A DNA stretch of 64,000 nucleotides, from assembly GCF_910596095.1 (NCBI RefSeq), contig NC_056554.1, positions 3,472,001-3,536,000 on the forward strand, read 5' to 3'. Source of the DNA: Thunnus maccoyii. Taxonomy: Eukaryota > Chordata > Actinopteri > Scombriformes > Scombridae. A program made the position numbers and the translations under genes. Below are positions 35,923 through 48,670 of this stretch, piece by piece (the stretch's first letter is position 1; the number at the start of each line of letters is the position of its first letter). The notes under the pieces were generated by a model. The model searched no databases. It had not been told where the DNA came from and worked only from the letters and a program-made list of their open reading frames with translations.

Positions 35923-36079
35923 TGTGTGTGTGTGTATGTGTGTGTGTGTGTGTGTGAGTATAGACATACACACACACACACACAGACACACAGATTTCAA
36001 AGAGCTTAATGATCTCAAAATCTTGCTGTCCAATATGTATCAACATGCCACAAACTGAGGGACAGTGAATGACCCGGAG

Positions 36080-36110
<31 letters not shown>
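35923..36110. repeat. TG/CA dinucleotide cluster
   Basis: Broken (TG)n at about 35923-35957, CA-rich stretch to about 35993, and (CA)n at 36079-36110, framing the same unique spacer as in the other passenger blocks. Confidence 0.9.
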
Positions 36111-36159
36111 TACATGCATAAGATATACTATATATAATTAATATATATCAATCTTAATT

Positions 36160-36423
36160 TTGGAGAAGTACCACTCCATTCTTCAGAGACATGCTGTACC
36201 CTCTGGTTTGCATCTTTGTGGAGAAGGATTCATACTGCAGCAGGATAATGACCCCAAACACACCTCAAAGCTTTGCAAGAACTACTTGAAGACCAAAGAA
36301 GACCAAGGAGTCCTGACTGTCATGGACTTTCCTCCACAGTCACCTGACCTCAACCCCATTGAACATTTATGGGGGACTTGAAGACTGAGAAAGCCAAACT
36401 TTCTGTGACATCACAAGAAGCTC
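36160..36423 (+). mobile_element. Tc1-like transposon remnant, copy 3 (further truncated)
   Basis: Open from EKYHSIL to LWG, then a small deletion (GGGGGACTTG against GGGGACACTTG in copy 1) shifts the frame. The element is cut off at about 36423, where AAGCTC joins ATGTCTTTAAACC, a sequence normally about 570 nt further on. The right terminal repeat is gone. Confidence 0.88.
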
Positions 36424-37378
36424 ATGTCTTTAAACCATCAGTTCAGTTTTTTAGAGGTTAAAGCACATGCTTGTATCTTTTTAAAGGTTGTCTTGATTTC
36501 AAGGTGTTATATAGTCAAATATATCTGACCCTTTTCTAGCACTGTGCCACATGTGACTCCACTTCCTGAAAATGTGTCCCACCCCAAAAATGCAACATTA
36601 TACCCACTTCAACTCCTCATCTGACTTGATAGAAACTTCTGATCAAGGTTAACAATGTGTGAAAATTACAATATGTATAAGTGAGAGGCTCAGAAGACTT
36701 CCTGCTGCCTGAAGGCAACAATATGTAGTAGAGTAGTGGTAGACAAATAGCAGCCATGAGCCAAATCTGGTTGAACTGTCTCCTATTAAACCTGTGAACT
36801 GATATTACTCAATTTATTTATATATGTATGTGTGTATTTTCATCTGATGTATATACACATTGGAATCAGTGGAATTTTAATTAGAGGTGTTAACCACATT
36901 TAAACATTTCAAACATCCAGCCCAGCCTCTCTGTGAACAGGTATCATTGGAACTACTTTCTACTGAAGAAATAGTCCCAATGAAAACTAATCACAGTGAA
37001 TTCTGTTTGGAGTAATGAAGACTCCATAGAGAGATGTTGCTGCTGAATTATGTGAATGACACTTTTTCAACACTGTGAGCACCAAAAAACAAAGAAACAG
37101 AAAATTCCATTCACCTCTACTGTATAGAAGACAAATACAACTGAAACTCTGCACGCTAGATACGACTGGAGGTAAGTGAGAAATAAAATATATATATTTT
37201 GTAGTTAAGATGAATTGATCCCTTCAAGTCATCACCTTTGCACACGACCAAAGTGTGACTCTGAAACAACAGCTTCAAAAATACTCTGTGGGTACTTTAC
37301 AATGTTATGGAGACAAACATTTACATACGTGTCATTACTTTTTGCATATAGAATACAGCAGAACAGTGACTTTTGCCC
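36424..37378. other. Upstream region of orphan exon 1 (copy of 9000-9955)
   Basis: No gene seen. Confidence 0.45.
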
Positions 37379-37497
37379 CTAACAAAGAAGAGAAGCTGGT
37401 GTTGTATTTGACTAGATTTGCCTAACAACAGCTAATATAGAGGCAGAGTTTCCTTTTAATAGTGAACATCGACACACAGAGACCTCAGAGCAGCATC

Positions 37498-37537
37498 ATG
37501 ATGGAAAGGATTTTGTTGGGTGTCCTGTATCTCTCAG
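37498..37537 (+). pseudogene. Orphan lectin signal-peptide exon (second gene B remnant)
   Basis: MMERILLGVLYLS with a normal phase-1 donor and the conserved promoter block upstream (37379-37497), but no lectin exon 2 follows; retroelement sequence takes its place. Confidence 0.85.
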
Positions 37538-37713
37538 GTCAGTGAAATATTTAAAAGAATAATATGTAACTTTTCCGCATTATACTGTTTAAAAATGACT
37601 AGACCTTTGTAATATATTTTGTTGAGTTGTGTACCAACATTATCTTAACTCAGATAGCATGAACAAAACTATCATTGAATCAATGTTGAAATTTAACATG
37701 GATTTTTCATCAG

Positions 37714-38539
37714 GTTTGCATCCTGAAATAATGTTATTTCAACAATATAAAAATATATGAAGACAGACACAAAATCAATGTTAGTTCAACTTAAATTTAA
37801 TTATTGACTTAACATCAAATCAACATTGAAACAACATTAAATCAATCCTGTTTCATGTACAGCAGGATACTTGCCAGTAAACCATCATGTCAGTTTTCTC
37901 TCCATTTAATCAGAGACCACGTGGGGCTGCAATTAACATGGTTTTGAACCTAAACGTCACTAACTCAAAGTAAATAAAACATCCTTGAATCAGACATTAA
38001 TTCATGTGCAATTTTATTTACCTCATATTCAGGAAAGCAAGAGGCTCTCAAAATGACATTTCTTTCATTGAAAATATATCGAGCTTAAAATACAACTTAT
38101 GTACAGATTATATGATAAATTGGATGACAAAGTGACTTGAACAATTAGATGGGAATGTTCATTCTGAATTTATTAAAGCAGAAGTGCATGGACACAGCTT
38201 TTCTTGCAGCTGTCATTGCCAGGAGAAAAGCCTGGAAAATCAAAACATATGCAAAAAGTGAGGGAAGTAAATGCAAATGGAAGCTCGACAATAAATAGAG
38301 CTTAAAATATAAGTTATGTACTACAGGTCATGATAAATTGAGTGATAAACTGACTTGAAACAAATTCAGAATTAACATTCCCATCTTTTAAAGCAGAATT
38401 AGCACAACTGACTTAACACAGTGCACTAAAATTTATAAGTCATAAATTCATACCAAAATTGAGTGCATAGACACATTTTTTACAGCTCTAATTGCCAAGA
38501 GAAGAGCCTGGAAAACCATGACAACACATACCAAATGCA
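37714..38539. repeat. Segment absent from copy 1, with a diverged ~200-bp tandem repeat
   Basis: Present only in this copy. Two related stretches (about 38086-38245 and 38293-38515) share GAGCTTAAAATA, ATGATAAATTG, GTGCAT-GACACA and AGAGCCTGGAAAA-type text. They may belong to the untranslated or terminal part of the retroelement, or to a separate element. Confidence 0.45.
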
Positions 38540-41415
38540 ACCTGCATCAGTAAAATGAAAGTAAAAATTCCCACTAAAACATATGAAGTTTATAGACTTA
38601 TAAACAAAGTTCGGGAACCAAAGACCACGCCTTGTACGCATCCCATTTCCGCACCACAGGGTATTTAGACACACCATATCCGCTCCTCTCCCCTTTGTCT
38701 CAGCTTGCAAGCACCCTGTGACACACCAGCATCTAAACTAAAAAACTTTCTTACTCACATCATGGACCTCGAACTGCTCCTCAACGCTGCGGACGAGGAC
38801 TTGTTCGACGTCCCGGAGTCCCCCGGTGTCCGATCTTTCCGGCAGCCTCGCCTGCGCTCCTCGGTTTCCCTCATCCCGGCCTCTTGGCCCTCATCCTCCG
38901 TCGACGACAGTATCGTCGAGCCCTCGCTCCCCAGCGGCTCCAGGGGAACGTCCCGTACTCGGCGTCCGAAGAAAGCTACTCATTCCCGACACTCGCTCCA
39001 GCCTCGCTCGAGATCCCGGAGCCCGCCCAAGAGGAGCAGCTACCGCGCGCAGCGCTCTCCTCGCCACCAGCGTATCGACCGCTCCTCGGCCCCAAACATG
39101 TCCGAGTGGACCGTCGCTCGCTTAAAGCATTTCCTCAGCCAAAATAACATTCCCCTCCACCGCACCGACAACAAGGCAAGACTGTTTCAATTATACACAA
39201 ACTCCCTGCAGGACAGCACTCTCTCCCATCCATCTTCCGGGTTCCCGGTGTCGCGCGCGCAACAACGTCCGTGACGTCACGGCACGTCGCTCCGCCACAC
39301 GCACACCTTCCTCCTCAGCAACCTCAGCCTCTCCAGTACAGTCTGCTTCTAACCCTATGCAGGCTCTCTCTGCTCCACAGCTATTTCCTCCTCCTACTTT
39401 CTCTTCAGCTGCACTTACATCCCATGCATATACATCCCATCACCCCAGCATCCCTTCCTCCTCTCTGGCTCCTGTCTCTGCTGCCCCTTCCCTCCCGGCC
39501 ATCTCAGCTGCTCCTCCACCCGCACCAACCACGGCAGCTGCTCAGACAGCACAAACAACAGCGTAGCATTCACCCTACATCAATTAATCCTCACATCCCC
39601 AGGGAACTGCTCACCTCATTCGGCCCCTTGGAACTTAAACAGCCACTTCCTGCTCGCTCCAAGGACCTCACAGTCGCCGAGTTTGCTTTTGCTTTCTCAT
39701 TGTATAGAGACATAATTTGTTCAGTCTTCTCCGACCGCAGGTCCGAGCTCCATGATTACCTGTCATTAATGCTCGACCTGGCCTTGTGTTTCGGCGGCAA
39801 TGGATTCTATTCCTACCATATCCTCTTCGCCTCCCAAGCCGCCGGTCGCCTCCAACAGTTCAACCAGGGCACGTACTGGGGAACACTGGACCACGAGCTC
39901 TACTGCCAAGTTTTTGCAGCTTGCGCTTCTCTGCACTGCGAAATGTGCGGCACCCCTTCCCATCCTGCAGCAGCATGCACCCTCTCCGCCCCCCTGCCCC
40001 GCGCCTCGGTAACAGACAAGCGAAGCCCAGCCATGCCATACCACTTGCCATTGGCGGCTCCCCCACCATCCATCACCCCCAAACCTGCCGTAGATCACCC
40101 GTCCATCCTCGGCCCCCTCCCCAAAGGCACGGACAGGAGAGGGAGACCTGTCCTCTACCAGGGAGGACAGATGATCTGCAATAACTTCAACGACCTCGGT
40201 TGCAGCTCCTCCAACTGCAAATTCCTCCACACTTGTTCATTCTGCGGAGGAGCCCACGCCAGAGCCACATGCCCACACAACCCAACAAAGCAACAGCTGT
40301 AGTCAGCCCAATTGGAGTGGCAACCAGGAAGTACTCCGGGAAAAGAGGCTCATCATCGACCTCTCGTCCCCCCACGGTTCCACTGTTCCAAGCATTAACA
40401 GCCTGATTCCCAGCCTGGACCTTTCCATGCAATATGCCACCATAGACCACGCCATTTCCCTCATCCGCCTCGCGGGCCAAGGAGCATGGTCATCCAAGGC
40501 GGACATCACAAGTGCTTCAAAGTCCTCCCCATCCACCCCGACTACTGGCACCTCTTTGGGGTCTCCCGGAAGGGTGCATACTATTTTGCCGTGCGTCTAA
40601 CCTTCAGCTGCAAGAGCAGCCCAAAAAAAAAAAAAAAAAAAAAAAAATTTCAACTCATTGTCATAAGCCCTCCGCTGGATTCTTTCCAACAATTATAAAC
40701 TCCCGTACGTCCCTAGAATTCCTCGGCATCACCCTCAACTCCATTACACTCCAAGCATCTCTGCCTACTGGGAAACCGCATTTCTCTACTCATTCAAAAC
40801 TTTCTCATGGCCAACACATGCACCAAACGTCAATTACTCTCTCTGCTGGGCGATTTCAACTACGCCACCCGCATCATCCCTCAGGGCCGATCTTTCTTGT
40901 CACACTTTCTCTCCATAGCCACCGCCGTCCCATCCATCCACGACCACGTCACGCTAGACAGCGTGTGCAAGATGGAACTAAAAACGTGGCACCAGTTCCT
41001 CTCTTCCTGGAACGGCATCTCCTTCTTTTACGATGACCATGTCACAGACGCCAATGACATCCAGCTATACACCGACGCCGCTCCTTCAGTCGGCTTTGGC
41101 GGTTACTACGGCGGCAGATGGTTCTCTGCCGAATGGCCACCTGACTTCTTGAAAAGCCTTCCACGTCTCCCACGGACTCCCATTCCCTTCACTGGACATT
41201 CTTACTCTCTCCTGCTTCATTACATTCTCCCACACTCAACTCAAGATCAAGTCTTCCACCATACAGACTTACCTCAGTGGAATCAATTTATTTGTTAAAT
41301 TGATTTCCGGAGCGCCATGCCCAGCCTTGTCCCATTCTCATATTAACATGTTAATTAAAGGTCTCCGCAAGGCGGAACCGCACCCCGCACCAAAATGTTC
41401 ACCCCTCACGTCGGA
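38540..41415 (+). mobile_element. Tyrosine-recombinase retrotransposon, defective copy 2
   Basis: Retains a 5' leader missing from copy 1, including a GC-richer stretch before the Gag ATG at 38762. Gag-SAP (38762-39274), Gag zinc region (to 40302), RT piece, 25-A tract (40623-40647) and RNase H piece follow as in copy 1, with the same frame breaks. It ends inside the YR N-terminal region at about 41415 (CACGTCGGA), joining lectin flank directly, so the catalytic recombinase domain is gone. The shared part, 38762-41415, is exactly as long as 10291-12944 (2654 nt). Confidence 0.87.
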
Positions 41416-43049
41416 TTTCATTCTGAAATGAAATATATTTGCATATTCATAGATCTGTAATTTTTAATGAGGGAGGAGTAGATGATATTTTATTGATTTT
41501 AACATTATATTATATAATTATACTTTTCTTTAGCAGAAAAACAGTATCAGTCACACATTGTTGTTCCCAGCAGTGTATTTTTATATGTCTTAATACATGT
41601 CTGGAGGGTGTTTAAGAATGCATTCTGCACAGAAGGAGGACTGTGGATTTTGGCCTCCATTTCTCACAGTGTAGTTGCACTTTGAAGGAATTGTGTCACA
41701 GCCAGTGTGGAGATCAGGTATGATTACAGCTGACATAATACAGCATGTGAGTCATGTATTAAGACTGACTTTCAAAAATGTGAACATATCCTTTTAATTA
41801 AGAGCCAGGAAGTGAACTGGCAGTTAGTAATGACTTCACTAACATGTAAAACTTAGAAGAAGAAGCTTTATTTGGAGCCAGAGTTTACCTGTAATTTAGT
41901 TTCACTGGCACAAATGCCTCCATGACGCGGTTGACTGTGTTTCTAGTTCAACATTTACCCTCTGTTATAGTGCGGAGGTGCAACGGTCAATCTGCAACAC
42001 AAATGGACTGAGAGCAGAAGAGGAGCAGACTTTAAACTGGTGACACTTCAGCAGTTTCTGTTTGATTAACTGTTAAAACGGATGAAAGGTTTTTTCAAAT
42101 GTGTCCAGAACTGCAGAGTTTAACATGTATAACTAAATAAGTCTTAATAAATGGACAAACATTAGATGAGGAGGTCCTGTCAGTATTCATGTGTACTAGG
42201 ACTAGGTCATATATTGCAGAGCAGCTGGACCCAAATGCAGGCTGGGAGCTGAAAGGGCTGGGGAAGACACTAGGAGCAGGGCAGGGCTGACGAGGATGAT
42301 GCAGGGCAGGTGAGAGGAGGAGCACATGAACACAGGAGGAGTGACAAACACAAAACCCAGAAAACACTCAACAACCCAGCATAAACCAAACTGTCTCTGA
42401 ATAAATGAACCTAGGAACACAGAACTACTAGCTTACCAATAATCTAATAGTCTTTCCAAGAAACAATTCAAATAAGATGAAAGAGCAAAAACCAAGAACA
42501 CAGGAAACCAAAAGAACAAACACAAAGAGTCCCAAAACCACAAGTCCATGACAAGGACACATTTCTGACGTCCATATTAGGCTTTTGAAACAAATTATAA
42601 ATAAAAGCTACTAAAATGATTTTTGTAAGGTTTCTTTTATAGATGTGTGAAGTGTTGTTGATTTATGGAATACATGAAAGTAGAGCACAGTTCATCACAT
42701 TTTGATCATTATATTCCAATCATTTTATATCTGATTTAACATCCAATATTGGAAATATATCCATATCAATATTGTGATTGATCACCTGCTTCTAGTGAGC
42801 ATTTATGTTTTTAGGAAAGGGTTTTAAATTTTATTTGTTGAGGTCTCAGAAAGTATTAAATTTAACTTCAAAAAGTGTGCAGACACCCTGATACGACCAA
42901 GTTGTTTTAATTCTTCACTTTTCTTGTTGGAACAGTCACAGGGAGGCTTTGTGTTCAAAATGAAAATGTCGCTGCCTACAACAAATTCAAGATAAATCCA
43001 TAAATGAATGTGCTTTCTGCACAGTGCATCAGATCAGTGAACTCTGTCA
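41416..43049. other. Upstream flank of lectin gene E
   Basis: Near-identical to 14665-16193, but with about 110 nt (41524-41650) that are missing from the gene C copy. No gene seen. Confidence 0.45.
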
Positions 43050-43168
43050 GAAATAGAGAAGAGAAGCTGGTGTTGAAGTTGACTGGATTTGCATAACAAC
43101 AGTTAATATAGAGGTAGAGTTTCCTTTTAGTCGTAAACATCACCACATACAGTACTCAGAGCAGCATC
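43050..43168 (+). promoter_or_regulatory. Promoter block of gene E with perfect octamer
   Basis: Same as the gene C block; ATTTGCAT at 43087-43094 and a TATA-like AATATAGAGG. Confidence 0.45.
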
Positions 43169-45233
43169 ATGATGGAAAGGATCTTGCTGGGTGTCTTTTA
43201 TCTCTCATGTCAGTGAATTAGTTGATCAGACCTCACAGTGCTTATTATTGTATTATATTGAAAACACTGCATGAAAATTTTTACTTTCGCCCCTTACATG
43301 TTAAAAGATGTTAATAAGTCATACCTGTTTTCCTCACAGGCTGGTCCATCTTCTCCACATGTTGTCTCCATCAGTACCACTTTGTTGCTCAACGCATGAA
43401 GTGGACTGAAGCTCAGACCTACTGCAGAGAGACATACACAGACCTGGCCACCATTGAAAACACTGAAGACATGAACCAACTCATCAACACAGTTCCATCT
43501 GCTAGTCAGGTCTGGATTGGTCTGTACAGTAACATTGATTGGAAGTGGTCAGATGGGTACAGAGGGAGTGGAGCTGAATATAAGAACTGGGAAAATCTTG
43601 ATGACAATGAGCCAGACTTTGGCGGGGGTCAGTTTTGCGTGAACATTGGAAACAGTGGAAGATGGTGGGATGATGGTTGTGCAATTGAATATCCATTCAT
43701 CTGTTATAATGGTAAGTAACAGCAAAGCGTATTTTCTTCCTTTAACCTGCATTAACAGATTTTTTGGCCAATTGGGAGCAGTGGAAAGATGTGATGAACA
43801 CAACATTGTTGTTGCTTATTTACACATCCAGAAGTTGTGGAGCAACATTATCAAGTCCAATATTCACTCTCTGTCAGTTCTGTTTTTGCTCTCTACCAAC
43901 TCCTGAGGGAAATATCTGGCTCTTTAGCTGCTAAATGTTCCACTATGTTCACCAGCTAGTTGTTAACTGTGTGTGTTTGCAGCTTGATGCTAAGCAGGTA
44001 GTGTACAGTGAGTTTTTAGAACCAGCTGTGGCAGAAAACAACACTGTGAGAGCGCTGAGAGTGAACCAAAACAGTAAAGAGCAGAAGCTCACTATAAAGC
44101 TTTGTAAAGCTGAGCTGCAGTCTGGTGATAATTCTCTGTAGGTTCATCACTACGAGTGACATGTCTGACATTACGTGTTATCATTTGATACATTATTAAC
44201 ATAAAAAATATTGATTATAGCTGCTTTAACATTATTTAGAAACTCAGTATATCAACAATTCCACTCACCCCCCAAACTAACCACAGGAACACAGCTGGAT
44301 CCTGAATTTGTTGTTGTGAATCAGAGTATGACCTGGTCCAATGCTCAGAGGTACTGCAGGGCGAACTTCATAGACCTGGCCACTGTGAGGAACGACACTG
44401 AGAACCAGCAGATCCACAACTTGGTGCTGACGAAAGACTGGACATGGATCGGCCTGTACAGAGATCCTGACTCCTTCCTTTATAACTGGTCTGATGGCAG
44501 TCCCTACTCACTCACCACATGGGGTGATAAACATTCAGTTTCAGGATCACTCAGATCAATGATGTGTGGTGTGCAGGAATCAAACCAATGGACATTCAAG
44601 TCCTGTGAAGAGAGATTTCCATTTGTCTGCTACAGCATCCCTGGTGAGTGGTTTACTGTCCTTCAGTGGAAGCCAGAGAATGCTGCATAACTTTAGCATA
44701 AATCATGTTTGAATGTACATGAAAAAATGTAAATATCACAGAACTAATAGGACAGCAAATGAATGATTCATTTCTCCTCTCATTCTGTGTCTCAACACCA
44801 GTAAAGAGGTGAGTAGTTAAGCTGAGGATGAAGGTGCAGGACTCCTCTGTGGATCTCAATGACCCTGCTGTGAAAGCAAACATCCTGAAAAAGGCAAGTC
44901 TCCAAAATCCAGACTGGGTTGGGGGCTGGGGGTGTCTCAAACAGGTCTAGAATACTTGTTTACATGCTTATTCTGCTTGATGTGTTTTGCCACTATGAAG
45001 TTTGATTATATCTAAAAACCAATGGGGGGTTTTAGACACAACAACAACAACACAATAGGGGGGATGAATGTTTCAAAATGGCTTCCATTTGTGTTTCCCA
45101 GTTCCAGGACAGACTGAAGGAGCAAGGAGTGAGTGGAGTCACCCTGAAGTGGAGAGAACAGCCTGATGGGAAAGTCTTCCACAAGGAGGGAAAAGAAGAG
45201 AAGAAGAAAAAAAGAAAGAAGACTGAGCTCTGA
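43169..45233 (+). CDS. Lectin gene E: tandem-CTLD with damaged 3' exons
   Basis: Exons 43169-43208, 43340-43711 (CTLD1, same protein as gene C, with NEPDFGG and RWWDDGC) and 44287-44643 (CTLD2). The exon 4 acceptor is CAA instead of CAG at 44793-44795. Codon 44810-44812, Trp in genes A and D, is TGA. Either change alone would prevent the normal tail. The last exon 45102-45233 is still intact but unreachable in frame. The likely product is signal plus two CTLDs ending soon after CTLD2, without KTEL. Its 5' half resembles gene C and its 3' half resembles genes A and D, so it is a recombinant. Confidence 0.8.
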
Positions 45234-45410
45234 AATGAAAACCCAGCTTTACTTATCTGTAATCCATGTTGAATGTTGATTCTCTATCTGCTAACAATAC
45301 ACTATCATCAGCTTAACCGTAACCTTGACTACATCCTGTATAGAAGAGTTTTATCCTTCCTCATCAATATTGCTGTGTGAAGTGTTTCAATCAAAGTCAC
45401 TTTTCTTCCA

Positions 45411-45416
45411 AATAAA
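45411..45416 (+). terminator. Poly(A) signal of lectin gene E
   Basis: AATAAA in the same context as in gene A. Confidence 0.7.
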
Positions 45417-45449
45417 ACATATGAGATGAGTCTTTGGCTTCAAGTTTAC

Positions 45450-46811
45450 AGTGTGTGAACCAACCTGATAAAAGCAACAGACACACAGTTATGGCAGTGA
45501 TTGATTGCAGAATAATAAAGTAATCTAGGTGATAATGGGAGCACTGGTAGTCTGCAAAGGCCTTCCATCCAACCTTTTGAAATCTGTCGACTTCTGTTGC
45601 TGCACTCAAACAAAAATGCTTTAGCAAAAGGCAAGAGTACTAAGAAAAGACACAACTGACAAATGTATGAAAAAGTGTGAGTATCTTATATAGATAATAT
45701 GATATAGGCTGATAATATAGGCTGACACAGCAAAATGTAGCCACTTCACATTCCCTCCATGACAGCCAGTGGAGGAAGAAGTTTTTACATCCTTTACTTC
45801 AAAGCAGCAATACTACAATATAACATAAGTATGATGAGTAAAACGTAGTAGAAGTATAACAAGTGAAAATAGTGGTTGTGCAGTGACGTTAATATGACAT
45901 TATTAGATTATTAATACTGATGCATCAGTGTGTGAACAACATTTTATTGTTGTAGCTGGTTAAGGTGGAGCTAGTTTGAACTACTTTATATACAGCAAAC
46001 TTAACTGTAGGTAGTTAAGTCCAGTGGTTCCCAACCTAGAGGTTGGGCGCCTCCAAAGGGTCCCAAGATAAATCTGAGGGGTTGTGAGATGATTGATGGG
46101 AGAGGAAAGAGGTTAAAAGACAAGTGAAACACTGGTTTAATCTTTAATGTGTTGTATTTTATATCATGAGTGTTTTTATGTTAAATAAAATATTCTGTAC
46201 AGTAACTAGTGACTATAGGTGTTAAATAAATGTATAATATTTCCTCAAATATTGTGGAGTATAAGTGGCTAAAAATGGAAACATTCAAATAGAGTACAAG
46301 TACCTCAAAATTGTACTGAAGAACAGTATTTGATTAAATGTGCTTAGTTTGTTGTCAGATGATGACAGGAACATGTCATGTGACTGAGCACCTCTGTTAT
46401 TTTCCACACGATTGGACAAACTATGTGCTCCTACAAACATGGTTGTGAACGTCACACCAAACCTCTGTAAATATGTCAGGTCTAAATAATTACACACAAC
46501 TAAAGAATATACAGATACATAGTGGGATTATAGTGAATTATCAATGACTGCATGAGCACATACTGTGTTTCATATTGCATACATGCTGAGCTCTCCACGT
46601 ATCTGTGTGTGGGAATTAAAATGTAACACTGCACTCTTGTGTTTGCATGTGTGTATTGTTGGCTTCAAAGTGAGAGTCTAGTAAATGTGGGAACAAAGTG
46701 AGAGACAGACATGTAAAACAAGAGGGGAGGATGTGATTTGTTGTTGTAGTTTTACTGAACTACAGCTGATTGCATGTTACCCCTTAGAAATAATCTTACT
46801 ACCATAGGATC
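45450..46811. repeat. Lectin 3' flank with composite fish repeat, copy 3
   Basis: Third copy of 1690-3053, with the nested interspersed repeat at about 45767-46350. No gene seen. Confidence 0.55.
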
Positions 46812-46819
46812 ATTAAAAT
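46812..46819. other. Empty target site of the hAT element
   Basis: A single ATTAAAAT stands where genes A and D have ATTTAAAT duplicated around a 1.1-kb hAT element. Confidence 0.85.
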
Positions 46820-47915
46820 GGTTTGCTTGAGAAAACATCTGAAATATCTTCATTTTAGAGGAGTCATTGAACCTCTCCTGTATTTCTCTCTTTGTTGGTA
46901 ATGATTTACTGAGTCCTATTGCATTTCTACATGAGATGCTTGAGAGAATTTGAGGAAGAGAAATGAAACATGTATTGAGTTCAGTAAAGTGACTTATTTG
47001 GATGTAGTTTGGTTAAACTAAGAACTTGTAGTTTTGTATTGATTTGCAGCCTTGTAACATTTAGATAGGAGCTGTGTTAAGTGGCCTTTTTTGACACAAA
47101 TGATAATGATGTAATAATAAACAACTCATCTTAATCTGGTTTCTTGGAGAGTGGATGTCACCCTTCGTTGATGAATCCTTCCGTGACCATGAACCTGGGA
47201 AGAATCTCCTGTGTGTCTGACACAGTTAGAGTGTAAGGTTGATAACAGAGATGGGGGGAGAAATTACTCACCTTGCGCAGCATTTCTGGAGAAGAAACTC
47301 AGGCACAGTGCAGATGAGTAGAGGAGAAAGCACTTGCTGCCAAACGGGCTGCCTGCATGAGAAAGATGTAAGATGAGAGGCCAGACAAGAACGAGCAACA
47401 GACATCATTTTTACCTTTATTTATCTCACCTGAGATGGGGAGACAGAAGCAACCCCCTCCCCAGTGTGGTGCCTCTAACACCTGGAACACACAGCCTACC
47501 TTCACCTGAACAGTGTATGTGCATCGCTGAACTGCTGCGGCTCGCACACCTGCAGTGTCCACACAGACAGCGTTGCTAACAGAATGTTTCATATCATTTC
47601 ATTTGCATTTAGTTTAGATAGTAAAAGGTTAAGAAGTGTGTGCTAACTCTGAGGGGCATGGTGGGGTCAAGTTAGGTCCACTAGTTAGCTCTCACAGCAT
47701 TGTTATCTTCACTCTTTATTATTTCTTTATTTATTTATTTATTTATTATTCTTCCGTACATTTTTTGACCAGTAACTACTCCTACATACTTTCAGCTACA
47801 AAAACCATTCATATATCCAAACATTAAGCTTGTTTCAGATATTTTTACATCTTTACAATGTAAGTGAATGGCAGAAAATGACACACATACATGCATACTG
47901 TCCCACATACTGTAC

Positions 47916-47952
<37 letters not shown>

Positions 47953-48662
47953 TAATAACAATAATAATAATAACTTTATTTGTATTGCACCTTTCATACA
48001 AAAAATGCAGCTCAAAGTATAAACTGTACATACATACATACATGCTGTACATATATAGATATATACATGTTGTGTCTGTACATGCGCATACAGTAACACA
48101 AACTGACATAGAAACACACACACATACTAACACACACATGACTGACACATAAAGACAAGAATTGTTTTTTCTGTCTTTATGAAGACTTTTATTCACACAC
48201 ACACACAAACTGTTTTTTCTATCTTTATCAGGACCTTTACTGACAAACACACACACACACAAACTGTCATATCAGAATTGCTTCAGCAATTTCTTTAAGC
48301 TTTCAGCTTCCAATGAATTTCACCCTTCATCATTCACAGCTGCTTGCAGAGGCAGCAGTGGTAGCAGTAGCTGGCAGCAGCAGCAGCTGACAGCCTCCAG
48401 CTCTCTTATGCATCCATCTTGTTGGTTATACTGATTATTTTACCAGTTAAACCCCCACTATCATCGCTGCAAGTGAAGAAAATCCCTCCAGATGACACCA
48501 AATTCCTCAAACAAGCCAAACACACTCAAACAAACCTCCATACTAACTGTCAGGAGGGAAACTCACAACAAATAAGGAAAATAACACCAAATCTCAGTCT
48601 GGAAGCAGGTAAATCAACAGGCAGACCAAAGTAAAAGATGGTGAACATGGAGGTGAATGATA
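46820..48662. other. Unique spacer, no gene supported
   Basis: Flank homology to 4207-4530 ends near 47118. The rest to 48662 occurs only once in the window. It holds a GC-richer stretch (47230-47590), ATTT-type runs (about 47720), the AAT tail described below, CA-rich text and a CAG/GCA-rich stretch (48350-48400). The ORFs look fortuitous. Confidence 0.4.
47917..48020 (-). repeat. (AAT)n with retroposon 3' tail
   Basis: (AAT)n at about 47917-47974 is followed by CTTTATTTGTATTGCACC...CAGCTCAAAG. Read on the minus strand this is a common fish retroposon 3' end with an (ATT)n tail. The exact family is not determined. Confidence 0.5.
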
Positions 48663-48670
48663 GTCCTGGT

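Noticed and set aside
47299..47592. Antisense ORF in the unique spacer, possible first exon
   Set aside because: GTGAGT-like donor seen on the minus strand, but no partner exon or recognisable protein.
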